Shown in pieces: positions 34,431 through 43,823 of a stretch of 64,000 nt of DNA (position 1 is its first letter; every line of letters begins with the position of its first letter). The DNA lies in NCBI GenBank assembly GCA_964605185.1, contig CAZSBF010000005.1, positions 5,981-69,980 of the forward strand, in the 5' to 3' direction. The stretch comes from JACRIM01 sp964605185 (lineage in GTDB: Bacteria; Planctomycetota; Phycisphaerae; UBA1845; UTPLA1). The position numbers were made by a program, and so were the translations under genes. The notes below the pieces were generated by a model. The model saw only the letters and a program-made list of their open reading frames with translations, had not been told where the DNA came from and did not search any database.

Positions 34431-35069
34431 TCAGACCCCCGACCCCACCTGAAACGACAATTGCTCCAACTGCACCGCCAGATCCACCGACGAAATCGCC
34501 ACCTTCGCGTCCACGTCGATACTCACCGGCGCGAAATTGAGCAATCCCCGAATCCCCGACTGCACCAGCGTATCCACGAGCGGCTGAGCCGCCTCGCCAG
34601 GCACTGCGAGGATCGCCAGCCGAATGTCCTTTTCCTTCACGGTTGCCGGTATCTCGTCCACCGACTGAATCCGAATCTCCGGTTGCGTGGGGATCGGCCT
34701 TCCCACCTTCGACGAGTCCGCGTCAAACACCGCAACGAGCTTGAATCCCTTTTTCGCGAATCCTCGATAGGCCGAAAGGGCCATGCCCAGATTTCCCGCC
34801 CCGACAAGCAGCACGTTCCACGTTCGATCGGTCCCGAGGATGTGCCGAATCTTGGTGATCAACTCACCAACGTCATACCCGATGCCCCGCTGGCCGAACT
34901 GGCCGAAATAAGCGAGGTCTTTGCGAATCTGTGTCGCCGTGAACTTCAGAGCGGCCGCCAGTTTCCGGGATGCCACCGTGCGATTATCCGCCCGCCAGAG
35001 ATTCTCCAGTTCGCGCAGGTAAAGGCTCAGGCGGCGTACGGTCGGTTCGGGGATGTTGCCTGTTTTCAT
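34431..35069 (-). CDS. rex: Redox-sensing transcriptional repressor Rex
   Basis: NADH/NAD+-responsive repressor of 212 residues. The N-terminal winged helix (IPEPTVRRLSLYLRELENL and TATQIRKDLAYFGQFGQRG with IGYD) precedes a Rossmann domain with GAGNLGMAL and a C-terminal domain-swapped helix (FAPVSIDV). ATG 35069 is used since the protein then begins as other Rex proteins do; ATG at 35114 is upstream in frame. It sits immediately upstream of nuoB-nuoC, which fits control of NADH oxidation. No clear TTGTGAA-type palindrome was found in the 82-base gap to nuoB. Confidence 0.93.
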   Translation of the reverse strand: MKTGNIPEPTVRRLSLYLRELENLWRADNRTVASRKLAAALKFTATQIRKDLAYFGQFGQRGIGYDVGELITKIRHILGTDRTWNVLLVGAGNLGMALSAYRGFAKKGFKLVAVFDADSSKVGRPIPTQPEIRIQSVDEIPATVKEKDIRLAILAVPGEAAQPLVDTLVQSGIRGLLNFAPVSIDVDAKVAISSVDLAVQLEQLSFQVGSGV

Positions 35070-35383
35070 CGCTCTATCCCGTCGCGCCTGCCCCAAAGAT
35101 TCCATCGCCCGCAAACGACGTACCCAACCGTTCGATAATACCTTGCTCTCCGCAGCCTCTCAATGCTGAATGGGCATGACTTTGCTCCCAAGTCCTTGCC
35201 ATTCCAGATTTTCCGCCGCCCGGACTTGACACTCCGAGCCGTCGGCGGATACGTTTGACAACTGGAAACCAACCGAATCGGCGTCTCCCGCCAGCCTGCG
35301 GCCGACGATGCCGCTGTTCGCCGCTCATGCGACACTCCCGGGGGAACGTGACGAGCGGCCTGAAAAGCCTTAGAACGATTGTT

Positions 35384-36412
35384 ATGAACAAGACGTGGCA
35401 GCGACTGCCGAGTGTCCTCATCGTCATCATGCTGGCAATCCCGGCCGCCTCTCGCGCCCAGGATTCCGTCACCGAAACACTTCGCAAAGCCACGCTCACC
35501 CCCCAGGATCGCGGCACCCTCGAAGCCGAAGTCAGCCAGCGCGTAAAGCGAACCTTCGGCGGTTCCACGCCGGTCAACCTGAATGAAGCACGCGACCGCC
35601 TCGCCAAACCCGCAAAAGAGAAAGACGTCTCCAAAGAAGGGCTAAACGTCTACAGCGAAATCGTCGCGGCGGAATTGGAAGGCCCCGCGGCGTCTGAAGA
35701 CCTCAACACGTCTCTCACCGCCGTGCTCATTCTCGAAGACCTCGAAAGTGCTCCGACGGTCGGCGCACTGATCGCAGCGACAAAAAACAAACACCCGGCC
35801 GTTCGGTACGCGGCAACCCGTGGAATCGCCAATTTGCGATCCAAGATCAAAGACGACGAGTCCACCTGCCGAAAAGCCCTTGCCGCATTGGGCGAAGCAG
35901 GCGCGAAGGAAAAGGATGAACACGTCCGTCGCCGAATCTACCAGGCATTGAACGTCAAAGAGGCAGCGGCCGATTTCAAACACATGGAGCCCGTCGCCGC
36001 CGCACTGAACGCCGTGATGTCGGCCCGAATCACCGAACTTGCCGGGGGCAGTCACGACGAATACCGCGACGAAGAAGCGGTTGCCGCCGCGGCAGGATGT
36101 TACGCAGGCTGTTCTGCCCGACAGCAAGCCGCCCTCGTGGGCAATCTCTACAGCCTTCTGGGTCACACCGTTGACCACTATTTCGACGCTGGAACCGCGC
36201 CGGAGGCCCTGCCGACCATCGCGCGGCTTGCCCAACGATACGAAAAAGGCCTCACCGATATGATGAAGGCTGCGAAGGTTTCCGCACCGTCCAAACAAGT
36301 CAGCGACCTGCTTAGGGCAGGGGCCGATCGCCAGAAGGCCGAAAAGGATGCCCGCGCCGCCCTCGACGATCTTCACAAGACCCTTCGTGGTGAACCATGG
36401 CGCCTGCCCTAG
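35384..36412 (+). CDS. Exported protein with HEAT-like repeats, unknown
   Basis: A 342-residue protein with a signal peptide (LPSVLIVIMLAIPAASRAQ, cleavage near residue 25). The mature protein is helical. Residues near 115-195 look like HEAT or Armadillo-type repeats (ILEDLESAPTVGALIAATKN, HPAVRYAATRGIANL). No catalytic motif. ATG 35384 is preferred over upstream in-frame starts because it starts the signal peptide. It is the first of three consecutive exported proteins. Confidence 0.7.
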   Translation: MNKTWQRLPSVLIVIMLAIPAASRAQDSVTETLRKATLTPQDRGTLEAEVSQRVKRTFGGSTPVNLNEARDRLAKPAKEKDVSKEGLNVYSEIVAAELEGPAASEDLNTSLTAVLILEDLESAPTVGALIAATKNKHPAVRYAATRGIANLRSKIKDDESTCRKALAALGEAGAKEKDEHVRRRIYQALNVKEAAADFKHMEPVAAALNAVMSARITELAGGSHDEYRDEEAVAAAAGCYAGCSARQQAALVGNLYSLLGHTVDHYFDAGTAPEALPTIARLAQRYEKGLTDMMKAAKVSAPSKQVSDLLRAGADRQKAEKDARAALDDLHKTLRGEPWRLP

Positions 36413-36635
36413 TTCGCCCGCGAAATCCGCTGAAAACTCAGAATTTTGTCACCGCTACCCAAACTCCTCTGGGTCGGTTCCCGGCGTTAGCGATCAGGCA
36501 GATTTACGTTATCTTACCTAGACTGGCGAGCCGCCCGACACGGACGCCGGAGCGCCGTCCTCGCATGTTCCTTCTACGGAACCGGCGCAAGTGCGAGCGA
36601 AATCCATTGCCAATGCTCGGTCGAACGAGAACGAG

Positions 36636-38456
36636 ATGATCCAACTCCACCGCCCTGTCTGCGTGCGCCCACGATGGACGGACGTCCTATGCGTTATTCT
36701 CTTCGCCGCCTGCGCGGGTCGACTCTTCGCTGCCGATCCGATCAAATACATTCCTCCTGACGCCTGTGCGGTCGTAATCTTTCCAAATATTGAAAAGACA
36801 CTTGAGCATTTCACGGACTTCGCCAAGCGCATCAATCCGGACTCCGAAGGGATGGACATGGAGGATTTCGAAGACGCACTCGGCCTTGAGTGCGGAATCC
36901 TCGACCCTGAGAAGCCCGTCGTCGTGATCTTCCCGCGCCCCATGTTCGATATTCAGTCCGCCATTATTGCCTTCGTCCCGCGCGACGAGGACACGATTGA
37001 GGAATTGCGTGGCGGTCGAGAGGGCATCGCCGTTCCGTTCGATGGCTTGGAAGGGGAGGGCTTTGCCGTTGCCCGCGATGGCTGCTGCTTTGCTGCCCAC
37101 ACCCGGAAGGCCCTCCGCGTCATCAAGGCCGTCGAAAAAAAATCCGCCTTCATGGATTCGCTTGATGACCGCCAGCGACAGATGCTCAAGGATGGCGAGA
37201 TCCTCGTTCACATCCCGCTCGCTCGCTGGCGCGACGAGAAAATCGCCCCGGCGTTCTCCCTCCTCACTGGCCTCCTTCGCCTCAGCATCGGCTCGACCGA
37301 AATGCCCACCGACGCCGAGACCACCTCGGCCATCATGGATTATTTCATCGAAGCCGCTCGTAGCCTGCTCGATGAAATGCAATCAGTTTCAGTGGCCGTG
37401 TTTTTGAACGGGGGCGAAGCGCGTCTCGTCCACCATCAACGGTTTGACCCAGCCGGCAAAGCCGCCGGATATTTCCGTCAGGCCGCCTATTCCGAAGGCA
37501 ATCACTTCGCGGTGATCCCCGATCAACCGTTCCTCTTCGCCATGGCCTGTTGCCAGAAAAATCAGACCGGCGAATCGCTCAGCACCCGCATCTTTCGCGG
37601 CCTGTGCAACGTGCCCGCCATTGCCGCCAAGATTGACGAACCAATTCGAAAGAAGCTCCTTGAAACGCTCAAGGCTGCCGACGCCGATACGCAAGGTTCC
37701 TTCACGGTCCTCGGTCTCAATCCCGAGAAGGGTTGCCCCATGACCATGTTCGGTGGTTATGCCATGGCCAACCCCGAAAAAGGCATCGAGCACTTCAAAT
37801 ACATCCACGAAAACGCCGGGCCCGCCCTCGCCGCCGTCATGCCCGGCGCGGGCGCACCGGGAACCTTCAAATCCGTCAATCGCGGCGGAGTCAAATGCCA
37901 GGAGATCATGCTCAAGGATGAACCGCTCCGCAGCGAGTTCCGCGAACAACTGGAATTCGTCTACGGCAAGAATGCAGCATTCCAATTGGCCACCTTTGAC
38001 AAGACCTACGTCACCTACAGCATGGCCGAAGCGCCGGCCGGCATCGGCGACTTCCAAAAGGCCCGTCAGACCGGCCGTACCCTTGACAAGAACCCACAGG
38101 TTCGCCGTATCCGCTCGATGCTCCCGGCCAAGGCCCATACCGTAGTCATTGCAAATCTTGGCGCATTGCTTTCCTTTTCAATGAGCGTCACGCCGATGCC
38201 GTCCCACGCATTGCAGCAGGCACACACCTCAACCAGCCCGCTTGTCCCGGGTTCCATGTGCGACGGCCCCATGGTCGGCTGGTCCCTCGACTACTTCCCC
38301 AATGCCTGCACTGGCACCTTCGCAGTCGAAGCCGCCGACGTTGCAAAACTCATCAAACTCGCCAAATCAATGCCCAAACAGCAATCAGAAACGCGGGTGC
38401 GGGTCGTCACGCCTCCCAAAAAACCAAAAATGCCCGCGCCCCCCGGCGACGAATGA
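36636..38456 (+). CDS. Large exported protein, unknown (first paralogue)
   Basis: A 606-residue protein with a signal peptide (VLCVILFAACAGRLFAAD) starting at ATG 36636. The mature protein opens with PIKYIPPDACAVVIFPNIEK, a pattern shared with planctomycete exported DUF3352-like proteins (a Pro-Asp then a beta strand). It ends in a Pro/Lys-rich tail (PPKKPKMPAPPG). The next gene has the same opening (LVPDDTWGFVVAKSLS), so the two look like distant paralogues. No enzymatic motif recognised. Confidence 0.68.
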   Translation: MIQLHRPVCVRPRWTDVLCVILFAACAGRLFAADPIKYIPPDACAVVIFPNIEKTLEHFTDFAKRINPDSEGMDMEDFEDALGLECGILDPEKPVVVIFPRPMFDIQSAIIAFVPRDEDTIEELRGGREGIAVPFDGLEGEGFAVARDGCCFAAHTRKALRVIKAVEKKSAFMDSLDDRQRQMLKDGEILVHIPLARWRDEKIAPAFSLLTGLLRLSIGSTEMPTDAETTSAIMDYFIEAARSLLDEMQSVSVAVFLNGGEARLVHHQRFDPAGKAAGYFRQAAYSEGNHFAVIPDQPFLFAMACCQKNQTGESLSTRIFRGLCNVPAIAAKIDEPIRKKLLETLKAADADTQGSFTVLGLNPEKGCPMTMFGGYAMANPEKGIEHFKYIHENAGPALAAVMPGAGAPGTFKSVNRGGVKCQEIMLKDEPLRSEFREQLEFVYGKNAAFQLATFDKTYVTYSMAEAPAGIGDFQKARQTGRTLDKNPQVRRIRSMLPAKAHTVVIANLGALLSFSMSVTPMPSHALQQAHTSTSPLVPGSMCDGPMVGWSLDYFPNACTGTFAVEAADVAKLIKLAKSMPKQQSETRVRVVTPPKKPKMPAPPGDE

Positions 38457-38547
38457 CTGAAAAAGACGCGACCGGGTTTGATGGTTACAATCCCGAGTTC
38501 CGGTCGCCCGTCGGCCGAATCGATTAATCAGACAAACAGGAGATAAC

Positions 38548-40449
38548 ATGTTCTCAACCCGGAAGAAACAATCGTACATTCTCGCTGCTGCAATGCTGGC
38601 CGCGATTCCGCTCCAGATCGCCCGAGCCGGCGACCTCAAGGAAACCCTCCAGCTCGTCCCCGACGACACCTGGGGTTTCGTCGTCGCAAAGTCCCTCAGC
38701 AATGTCGACGCCAAGGCCGGCCAGTTGAAGGAGATGTTCAATCTCCCGTTTGAAGGCGCCCTCAGCGACATGGCCCTCGGCATGTTGCAGTTGGGCGATT
38801 CGATCGACAAAAACAGCCCCGTCTGCGCCATCATGCTCGACCCGAACAAGTATGGCGGTCAGGAGAAATCGACGGCCATTCTCGTTCCCACCAAGGACCC
38901 GAAGGCACTGCTTGAAAAGCTGTCCGCCGAGGAAGCCACTGACGGCATCAGCAAGTGCACCGTCATGGGCGAGCCCGCCTTTGCCGCTGTGAAGGGCAAG
39001 ACCGTCATCCTCAGCCCCAGCGAAGAATGCGCCGTCAAGATTCTCAAAACCAAGAAGTCGGTCGGTGACAGCATCGTCGATTCGCGCATGGGCGTGATGA
39101 GCAATTCCGATGTCTATATCAGCATCTCGCTCCGCTCCATCCTCGCCGCCTACAAAGAAATGATCATGCCGGTGATGCAGATGATGGCCGGCTCATCCGG
39201 TATCGGTGCGGCAGACATCGAAAAGTATTTCAAGGTGGCCGACGAGATTCACGCTTTTGAAATCTCGGTCACTTTGGAGAAGTCGGGGTTTTCACTGATT
39301 TTCATGGCCGTTCCGCATGAAGGCAGCGATCTCCAAGGCCTGTTCGCCGACCAGAAGAACTCCAGTGAATCCGTCCTTTCGCTCCTGCCGAAGGAGAAGT
39401 TCATGTTCGCCTTCGGGGGTACGGCGTCGCAAAGCGAACACTCGGGAAAATTCGAAAGCGAGCATCCGATTTCCCCCTCGCTCAAGGCCATGACCCAGGG
39501 AGCAGAACTGGATCAGGACGCCCTGAACACGCTCGATGCGGAAGTCGTCAAGTTGCAGAAATCCATTAAGCGTTACGCCCTGAGTGCCAGCGCACTTCCA
39601 AAGGGCGATTCCATGATCGGCACGGCCCTGGTGGCTGAAGTCGCTGATTCCAAGGAATTCATTAGCGGTGTGCGCAAGTTCTACAAAGCCTTCGTATCGG
39701 TCTCAGAGGACGAGGACTTCGGCGCGATCAAGAAGTGCATCGTTCACGCTGCCGACGCCGAGACGGTCGCCGGCAAGAAGCTGGACACCATAAAGGTGGA
39801 CTTCGCCTCGATGCCCGATTCCGATCCCGATGACATAAAGAAGTTGGAAAAGGTCATCGGCAAGGAATTCATCATTCGTTTCGGCGCGGTGGATGACAAG
39901 CACGTCGCAGTCTCATTCGGTGGCGGCACCAAGCGCTACGAGACGATCTGCAACGCTGTGAAATCGGGCGAAAAGCTCGGCTCGGATGCCGGTATTGCTG
40001 ACGCTTCGGCTCATTTGCCCAGCCCGCGCTCCGGCGAAATGTTTGCTGCCGTGGACACGATCATGACCGTCGTCAGCGAGGTCGCCAAGGCCGCCGGCGA
40101 GGAGCCGTTCCCCTTCGAAATCCCTTCGATCAACGCCCCAATTGCCGGATCCATCGCGGTTCAGGATAAGATTTTTCGGATAGACATGATGGTCCCCATG
40201 AAGCTCATCAAGGCCGTCAAGGAAGCCTACGACAAGAGCGCGGCCGCCTCCGCCGATGAGGATTTCGACGAAGACGACGCCGACGCAGCCAAGGACAAGC
40301 CCGCCAAGGCTAAGGGCAAGGCTGCCAAGGACAAGGAAGACTCCGCCGACTCTGACGACGAAGAGGAAGCCCCCAAGGCTAAGGCCGACTCGAAGGCCAA
40401 GCCCAAGAAGCCGGAAAAGAAGAGCGACGACGAAGAGTCCGATGAGTAA
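38548..40449 (+). CDS. Large exported protein, unknown, with charged tail (second paralogue)
   Basis: A 633-residue protein with a signal peptide (SYILAAAMLAAIPLQIARA, cleavage near residue 25). ATG 38548 has an AAACAGGAG upstream. The mature part begins with LKETLQLVPDDTWGFVVAKS and is similar in layout to the protein just upstream. The last 70 residues are a low-complexity tail of alternating Lys/Ala and Asp/Glu blocks (KAKGKAAKDKEDSADSDDEE), probably disordered. A strong terminator follows. Function unknown. Confidence 0.7.
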   Translation: MFSTRKKQSYILAAAMLAAIPLQIARAGDLKETLQLVPDDTWGFVVAKSLSNVDAKAGQLKEMFNLPFEGALSDMALGMLQLGDSIDKNSPVCAIMLDPNKYGGQEKSTAILVPTKDPKALLEKLSAEEATDGISKCTVMGEPAFAAVKGKTVILSPSEECAVKILKTKKSVGDSIVDSRMGVMSNSDVYISISLRSILAAYKEMIMPVMQMMAGSSGIGAADIEKYFKVADEIHAFEISVTLEKSGFSLIFMAVPHEGSDLQGLFADQKNSSESVLSLLPKEKFMFAFGGTASQSEHSGKFESEHPISPSLKAMTQGAELDQDALNTLDAEVVKLQKSIKRYALSASALPKGDSMIGTALVAEVADSKEFISGVRKFYKAFVSVSEDEDFGAIKKCIVHAADAETVAGKKLDTIKVDFASMPDSDPDDIKKLEKVIGKEFIIRFGAVDDKHVAVSFGGGTKRYETICNAVKSGEKLGSDAGIADASAHLPSPRSGEMFAAVDTIMTVVSEVAKAAGEEPFPFEIPSINAPIAGSIAVQDKIFRIDMMVPMKLIKAVKEAYDKSAAASADEDFDEDDADAAKDKPAKAKGKAAKDKEDSADSDDEEEAPKAKADSKAKPKKPEKKSDDEESDE

Positions 40450-40484
40450 TTCTCCGACTCCACGACGATTGACTTTCTGAATCT

Positions 40485-40517
40485 CGGCCCGCGGACTATA
40501 GTTCGCGGGCCGTTTTT
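40485..40517 (+). terminator. Rho-independent terminator
   Basis: CGGCCCGCG (40485-40493) pairs perfectly with CGCGGGCCG (40504-40512), and ACTATAGT in the loop is itself palindromic. TTTTT follows directly. It ends the run of three exported-protein genes. Confidence 0.88.
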
Positions 40518-40546
40518 GTTGGCACAACTCGACCGGGAAGACTCGC

Positions 40547-41131
40547 GTGGCAAAGCTATACACCAAGACCGGCGACGACGGAACCACCAGCCTCTTCGAC
40601 GGTTCGCGCGTCGCCAAGGATCACATTCGCGTCACGGCTTACGGCGAAGTGGATGAACTGAGCGCGACGCTCGGCCTCGCCGCGTCGGCCCTCGGCACGC
40701 TCCCCACGCGTCCGGAATGGACCATCCTGCGGGAGCGAATCGCAACCATTCAGAGCGAATTGTTCACCCTCGGCGCCGACCTCGCCACGCCGCCCACCGC
40801 CAACGAGGCAAAACAAAAACGCGTGCCGCACATCGGCCCCACCGAAATCGCCCGCCTCGAATCATGGATCGACGACGCAGTCGCCCCCGTCACACCTCTC
40901 ACGACCTTCGTCCTCCCCGGCGGCAGTCTCGCGGCCTCGCACTTTCACATGGCCCGTACCGTGTGCCGCCGAGCCGAGCGGGCTGTCATCTCCCTGTCGC
41001 ACGAAGCGGCGATCAATCCAAACATCGTCATCCATCTCAATCGCGTAAGCGACCTGTGCTTCGCGTGGGCCAGATTTGCAAATCATGTGGAAGGCGTGGT
41101 CGATGTGCCGTGGGTGAATCCGGCGATATAA
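40547..41131 (+). CDS. PduO-type cob(I)alamin adenosyltransferase
   Basis: Makes adenosylcobalamin from cob(I)alamin and ATP. The 194-residue protein has the N-terminal ATP-binding signature YTKTGDDGTTSLFDG, VTAYGEVDELSATLGLA, the conserved PGGSLAASHFHMARTVCRRAERA and the closing LNRVSDLCFAWAR. GTG start at 40547. It follows the terminator of the preceding unit and converges on glnS. No B12-dependent enzyme or transporter is adjacent. Confidence 0.92.
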   Translation: MAKLYTKTGDDGTTSLFDGSRVAKDHIRVTAYGEVDELSATLGLAASALGTLPTRPEWTILRERIATIQSELFTLGADLATPPTANEAKQKRVPHIGPTEIARLESWIDDAVAPVTPLTTFVLPGGSLAASHFHMARTVCRRAERAVISLSHEAAINPNIVIHLNRVSDLCFAWARFANHVEGVVDVPWVNPAI

Positions 41132-41134
41132 GCG

Positions 41135-42877
41135 CTACCGCCCCTTTGCCTTCGCCCACGAATCCTTCAGCGACACCGCCCGATTGAAAACCAACGCCCC
41201 CGCCTTCGATTCCGGATCAACGCAGAAATACCCATGCCGCTCGAACTGCACCCGGTCCGGCGTCAGCGTCCCATGCGCATCCCGCCGCGCCTCGCACGCC
41301 GCCAGCGACGGCTCCAACTTGCAACACTTCAATGTCACCAGCGATTCAGGGTTCAGGTTGGTCAGGTAACTCACGCCCTCCGGTACATCTTCGGGCTCGG
41401 TCGTCTTGAACAAATGGTCATACAGCCGAACCTCGGCATCGACGGCGTGCGCCGCACTGACCCAATGAATCGTCCCCTTCACCTTGCGCCCATCCGGCGA
41501 ATCCCCGCCGCGCGTGGCCGGGTCATACGTGCAATGTACTTCCGTTACCTCACCGGTCGCCGGGTCCTTCACGCAGCCCGTGCATTTCACAAAAAACGCA
41601 TACCGCAGCCGCACCTCGTTGCCGGGGAACAACCGGAAATATCCCTTCGGCGGCGTCTCCGCGAAATCCTCGCGCTCGATGTACAGGACCTTCGAGAACG
41701 CCACCTTCCGCGTGCCCGCCGCCGCGTCCTCGGGGTTATTCACGGCGTCCAGTTCCTCCGCCGCGCCGTCGGGGAAGTTCTCAATCACCAGTTTCAGCGG
41801 CCGCAACACCGCCAATCGCCGCGGCGCGATCTTGTTCAGATGATCGCGCAGCGCATTCTCGAGCCGCACAACCTCGATGATGCCGTTGAATCGAGCCACG
41901 CCGATGTCAGCGCAAAACGCCCGAACCGACTCCGGCGTGTAGCCGCGCCGGCGCAGACCGCTCACCGTCGGCATCCGCGGATCGTCCCACCCGCGCACAT
42001 GCCCGTCCTTTACCAGCTCCAGCAGCTTCCGCTTGCTCATCAGCGAGTGCGTCAGCGCCAGCCGCGCGAATTCGATCTGCTGCGGATGGTGGATCGGCGT
42101 CGCCTCGCCCTCGTTGATCGCATCGATGAACCAGTCATACAGCGGCCGATGGTTCTCAAATTCCAGCGTGCAGATGCTGTGCGTGATTCCCTCGATGCTG
42201 TCCTCCAGCCCGTGGGCCCAGTCGTACATCGGGTAGATGCACCACGCCCCGCCCGTCCGATGATGCTCGGCATGCAAAATGCGATACATCACCGGATCGC
42301 GCAGGTTCACATTCGGGCTGGCCATGTCGATCTTGGCCTTCAGCACACGAGAGCCATCGGGGAACTCGCCCTTGCGCATGCGATCAAACAGATCAAGATT
42401 CTCCGCAACGCCGCGATCGCGAAAGGGACTGTTCGTCCCCGGTCGCGTAAGCGAACCGCGGTGCTTGCTCGTCTCCTCCGGCGTCAGATCGCAGACATAC
42501 GCCTTGCCCTTCTTAATGAGCAGGCAAGCCCAGTCATACATCTGTTTGAAATAATCCGACGCAAAAAGGAGCCGATCCTCCCAGTCACCGCCGAGCCAGC
42601 GCACATCCTCGACAATGCTGTCGACGTATTCCTGCTCTTCCTTGCACGGGTTCGTGTCGTCGAAGCGCAGGTTGAACTTCCCGCCGTAGTGCTTCGCCAG
42701 CCCGAAGTTCAGGCAGATGCTCTTGGCGTGCCCGATGTGCAGATAGCCGTTCGGCTCGGGCGGAAACCGCGTATGCACCTTCGGCCGTCCATCGGGCCAC
42801 GTGCCCCATTTGCGCGCAGCGTTGTCGGCCTCGATGATCTCGTGGATGAAGTGCGTGGGGGTCGGCGATTCAGTCAT
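41135..42877 (-). CDS. glnS: Glutaminyl-tRNA synthetase
   Basis: Class I synthetase of 580 residues charging tRNA-Gln. HIGH is in PPEPNGYLHIGHAKS (near 38-52) and the KMSKS-like loop is SLMSKRKL. Other GlnRS traits are RFDDTNPCKEEQEYV and the C-terminal anticodon-binding barrels (GYFRLFPGNEVRLR, GYFCVDPES). ATG 42877 begins with MTESPTPTHFIHEIIEADN, typical for the enzyme; further in-frame sequence upstream is not conserved. The window also has gltX and a tRNA-Gln(TTG), so direct glutaminylation is likely used. Confidence 0.95.
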   Translation of the reverse strand: MTESPTPTHFIHEIIEADNAARKWGTWPDGRPKVHTRFPPEPNGYLHIGHAKSICLNFGLAKHYGGKFNLRFDDTNPCKEEQEYVDSIVEDVRWLGGDWEDRLLFASDYFKQMYDWACLLIKKGKAYVCDLTPEETSKHRGSLTRPGTNSPFRDRGVAENLDLFDRMRKGEFPDGSRVLKAKIDMASPNVNLRDPVMYRILHAEHHRTGGAWCIYPMYDWAHGLEDSIEGITHSICTLEFENHRPLYDWFIDAINEGEATPIHHPQQIEFARLALTHSLMSKRKLLELVKDGHVRGWDDPRMPTVSGLRRRGYTPESVRAFCADIGVARFNGIIEVVRLENALRDHLNKIAPRRLAVLRPLKLVIENFPDGAAEELDAVNNPEDAAAGTRKVAFSKVLYIEREDFAETPPKGYFRLFPGNEVRLRYAFFVKCTGCVKDPATGEVTEVHCTYDPATRGGDSPDGRKVKGTIHWVSAAHAVDAEVRLYDHLFKTTEPEDVPEGVSYLTNLNPESLVTLKCCKLEPSLAACEARRDAHGTLTPDRVQFERHGYFCVDPESKAGALVFNRAVSLKDSWAKAKGR

Positions 42878-43036
42878 AGTTTGATTGTCCAAGTCTAGGC
42901 AAGGGATTATTTGTGAAATCGACGGATCGGGCAATCTGATCGTCCTGACTCCGGATAATGCGTGAGAGTGCATTTGCAGGCAGTCATGCGACCTGCCGCT
43001 GCAAAGGCCTGGTTGATGCTCTGCCTCGTTCCTCGG

Positions 43037-43801
43037 TCATTGGGGCGGCAGATTCTGACAACGCGATGTCAAACGGGCGATTTCGAGCCGAACGAACTTC
43101 TCAACGTCGGAGGCTTGCCAGTCGTCGATATGCAAGAATATCTGATTTTCGAATGCAGCGGCTTCACTTGATCCAGTCTTTGGCGGAGGCGACTCTTGAA
43201 GACGCCTATATATAAAACGCCAATACTCAAGTGCTTTTTGGGGGTTGTCTTTTGATAATATGATTACAGGGTTTCTTTTTTCGGGGACGGACTCACAATA
43301 ACCCCAGTGGCAATACGTTTGTTCAAGACCACCCCAGTTCCTCGGATAGTGCCCAGAGATGAGAGGGAATACCGAAACACGATCCTCGGGTGCCACAAAC
43401 GGAATTGGGACACAAATCACTGGTGTGTACCACATGGTCATAAGAGGGTTATGGAGCATCCCAGCGACGTAATAGGCCCAAACGAATTCATTCGGCCATA
43501 GCCAAACCGTGGCACACGTGAACTCTGTCGGAATCCGCGATCGGCCATTCATGATCAATGCGACGCTTGTAGATGATGTGGATTCAGATCGCGGAGTTGC
43601 CCTTTGCGAGCGGTTGACAAGCATGAATCCGCCGGCACGAATCAACCTGTTCTCTTGATCTCGAAACTTAAGCTCGTCACCGCTTCCGACGCATCGCGCC
43701 GAAAACGCCGCCAACGGCACGGGCACCACGCAACCCGCACTACATGTAAGGAAGACCGCACACGCGGCTGAAACTACTGGTAAACAAATCGCGTGCTTCA
43801 T
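43037..43801 (-). CDS. Putative lipoprotein, unknown
   Basis: A 254-residue protein between glnS and gltX on the same strand. It has a signal sequence (MKHAICLPVVSAACAVFLTC) and a lipobox near SAGC at residue 24. The mature part is rich in Trp, Tyr and Pro and has no motif I know. Base composition is more A/T-rich than the synthetase genes on either side, suggesting an insertion. Function unknown. Confidence 0.65.
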   Translation of the reverse strand: MKHAICLPVVSAACAVFLTCSAGCVVPVPLAAFSARCVGSGDELKFRDQENRLIRAGGFMLVNRSQRATPRSESTSSTSVALIMNGRSRIPTEFTCATVWLWPNEFVWAYYVAGMLHNPLMTMWYTPVICVPIPFVAPEDRVSVFPLISGHYPRNWGGLEQTYCHWGYCESVPEKRNPVIILSKDNPQKALEYWRFIYRRLQESPPPKTGSSEAAAFENQIFLHIDDWQASDVEKFVRLEIARLTSRCQNLPPQ

Positions 43802-43823
43802 GTCTCGGACCCAAATGAAGCGA

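Noticed and set aside
41234..42898. 554-codon open frame antisense to glnS
   Set aside because: glnS is complete and conserved on the minus strand. The antisense product is Arg/Pro/His-rich, typical of GC-rich shadow frames.
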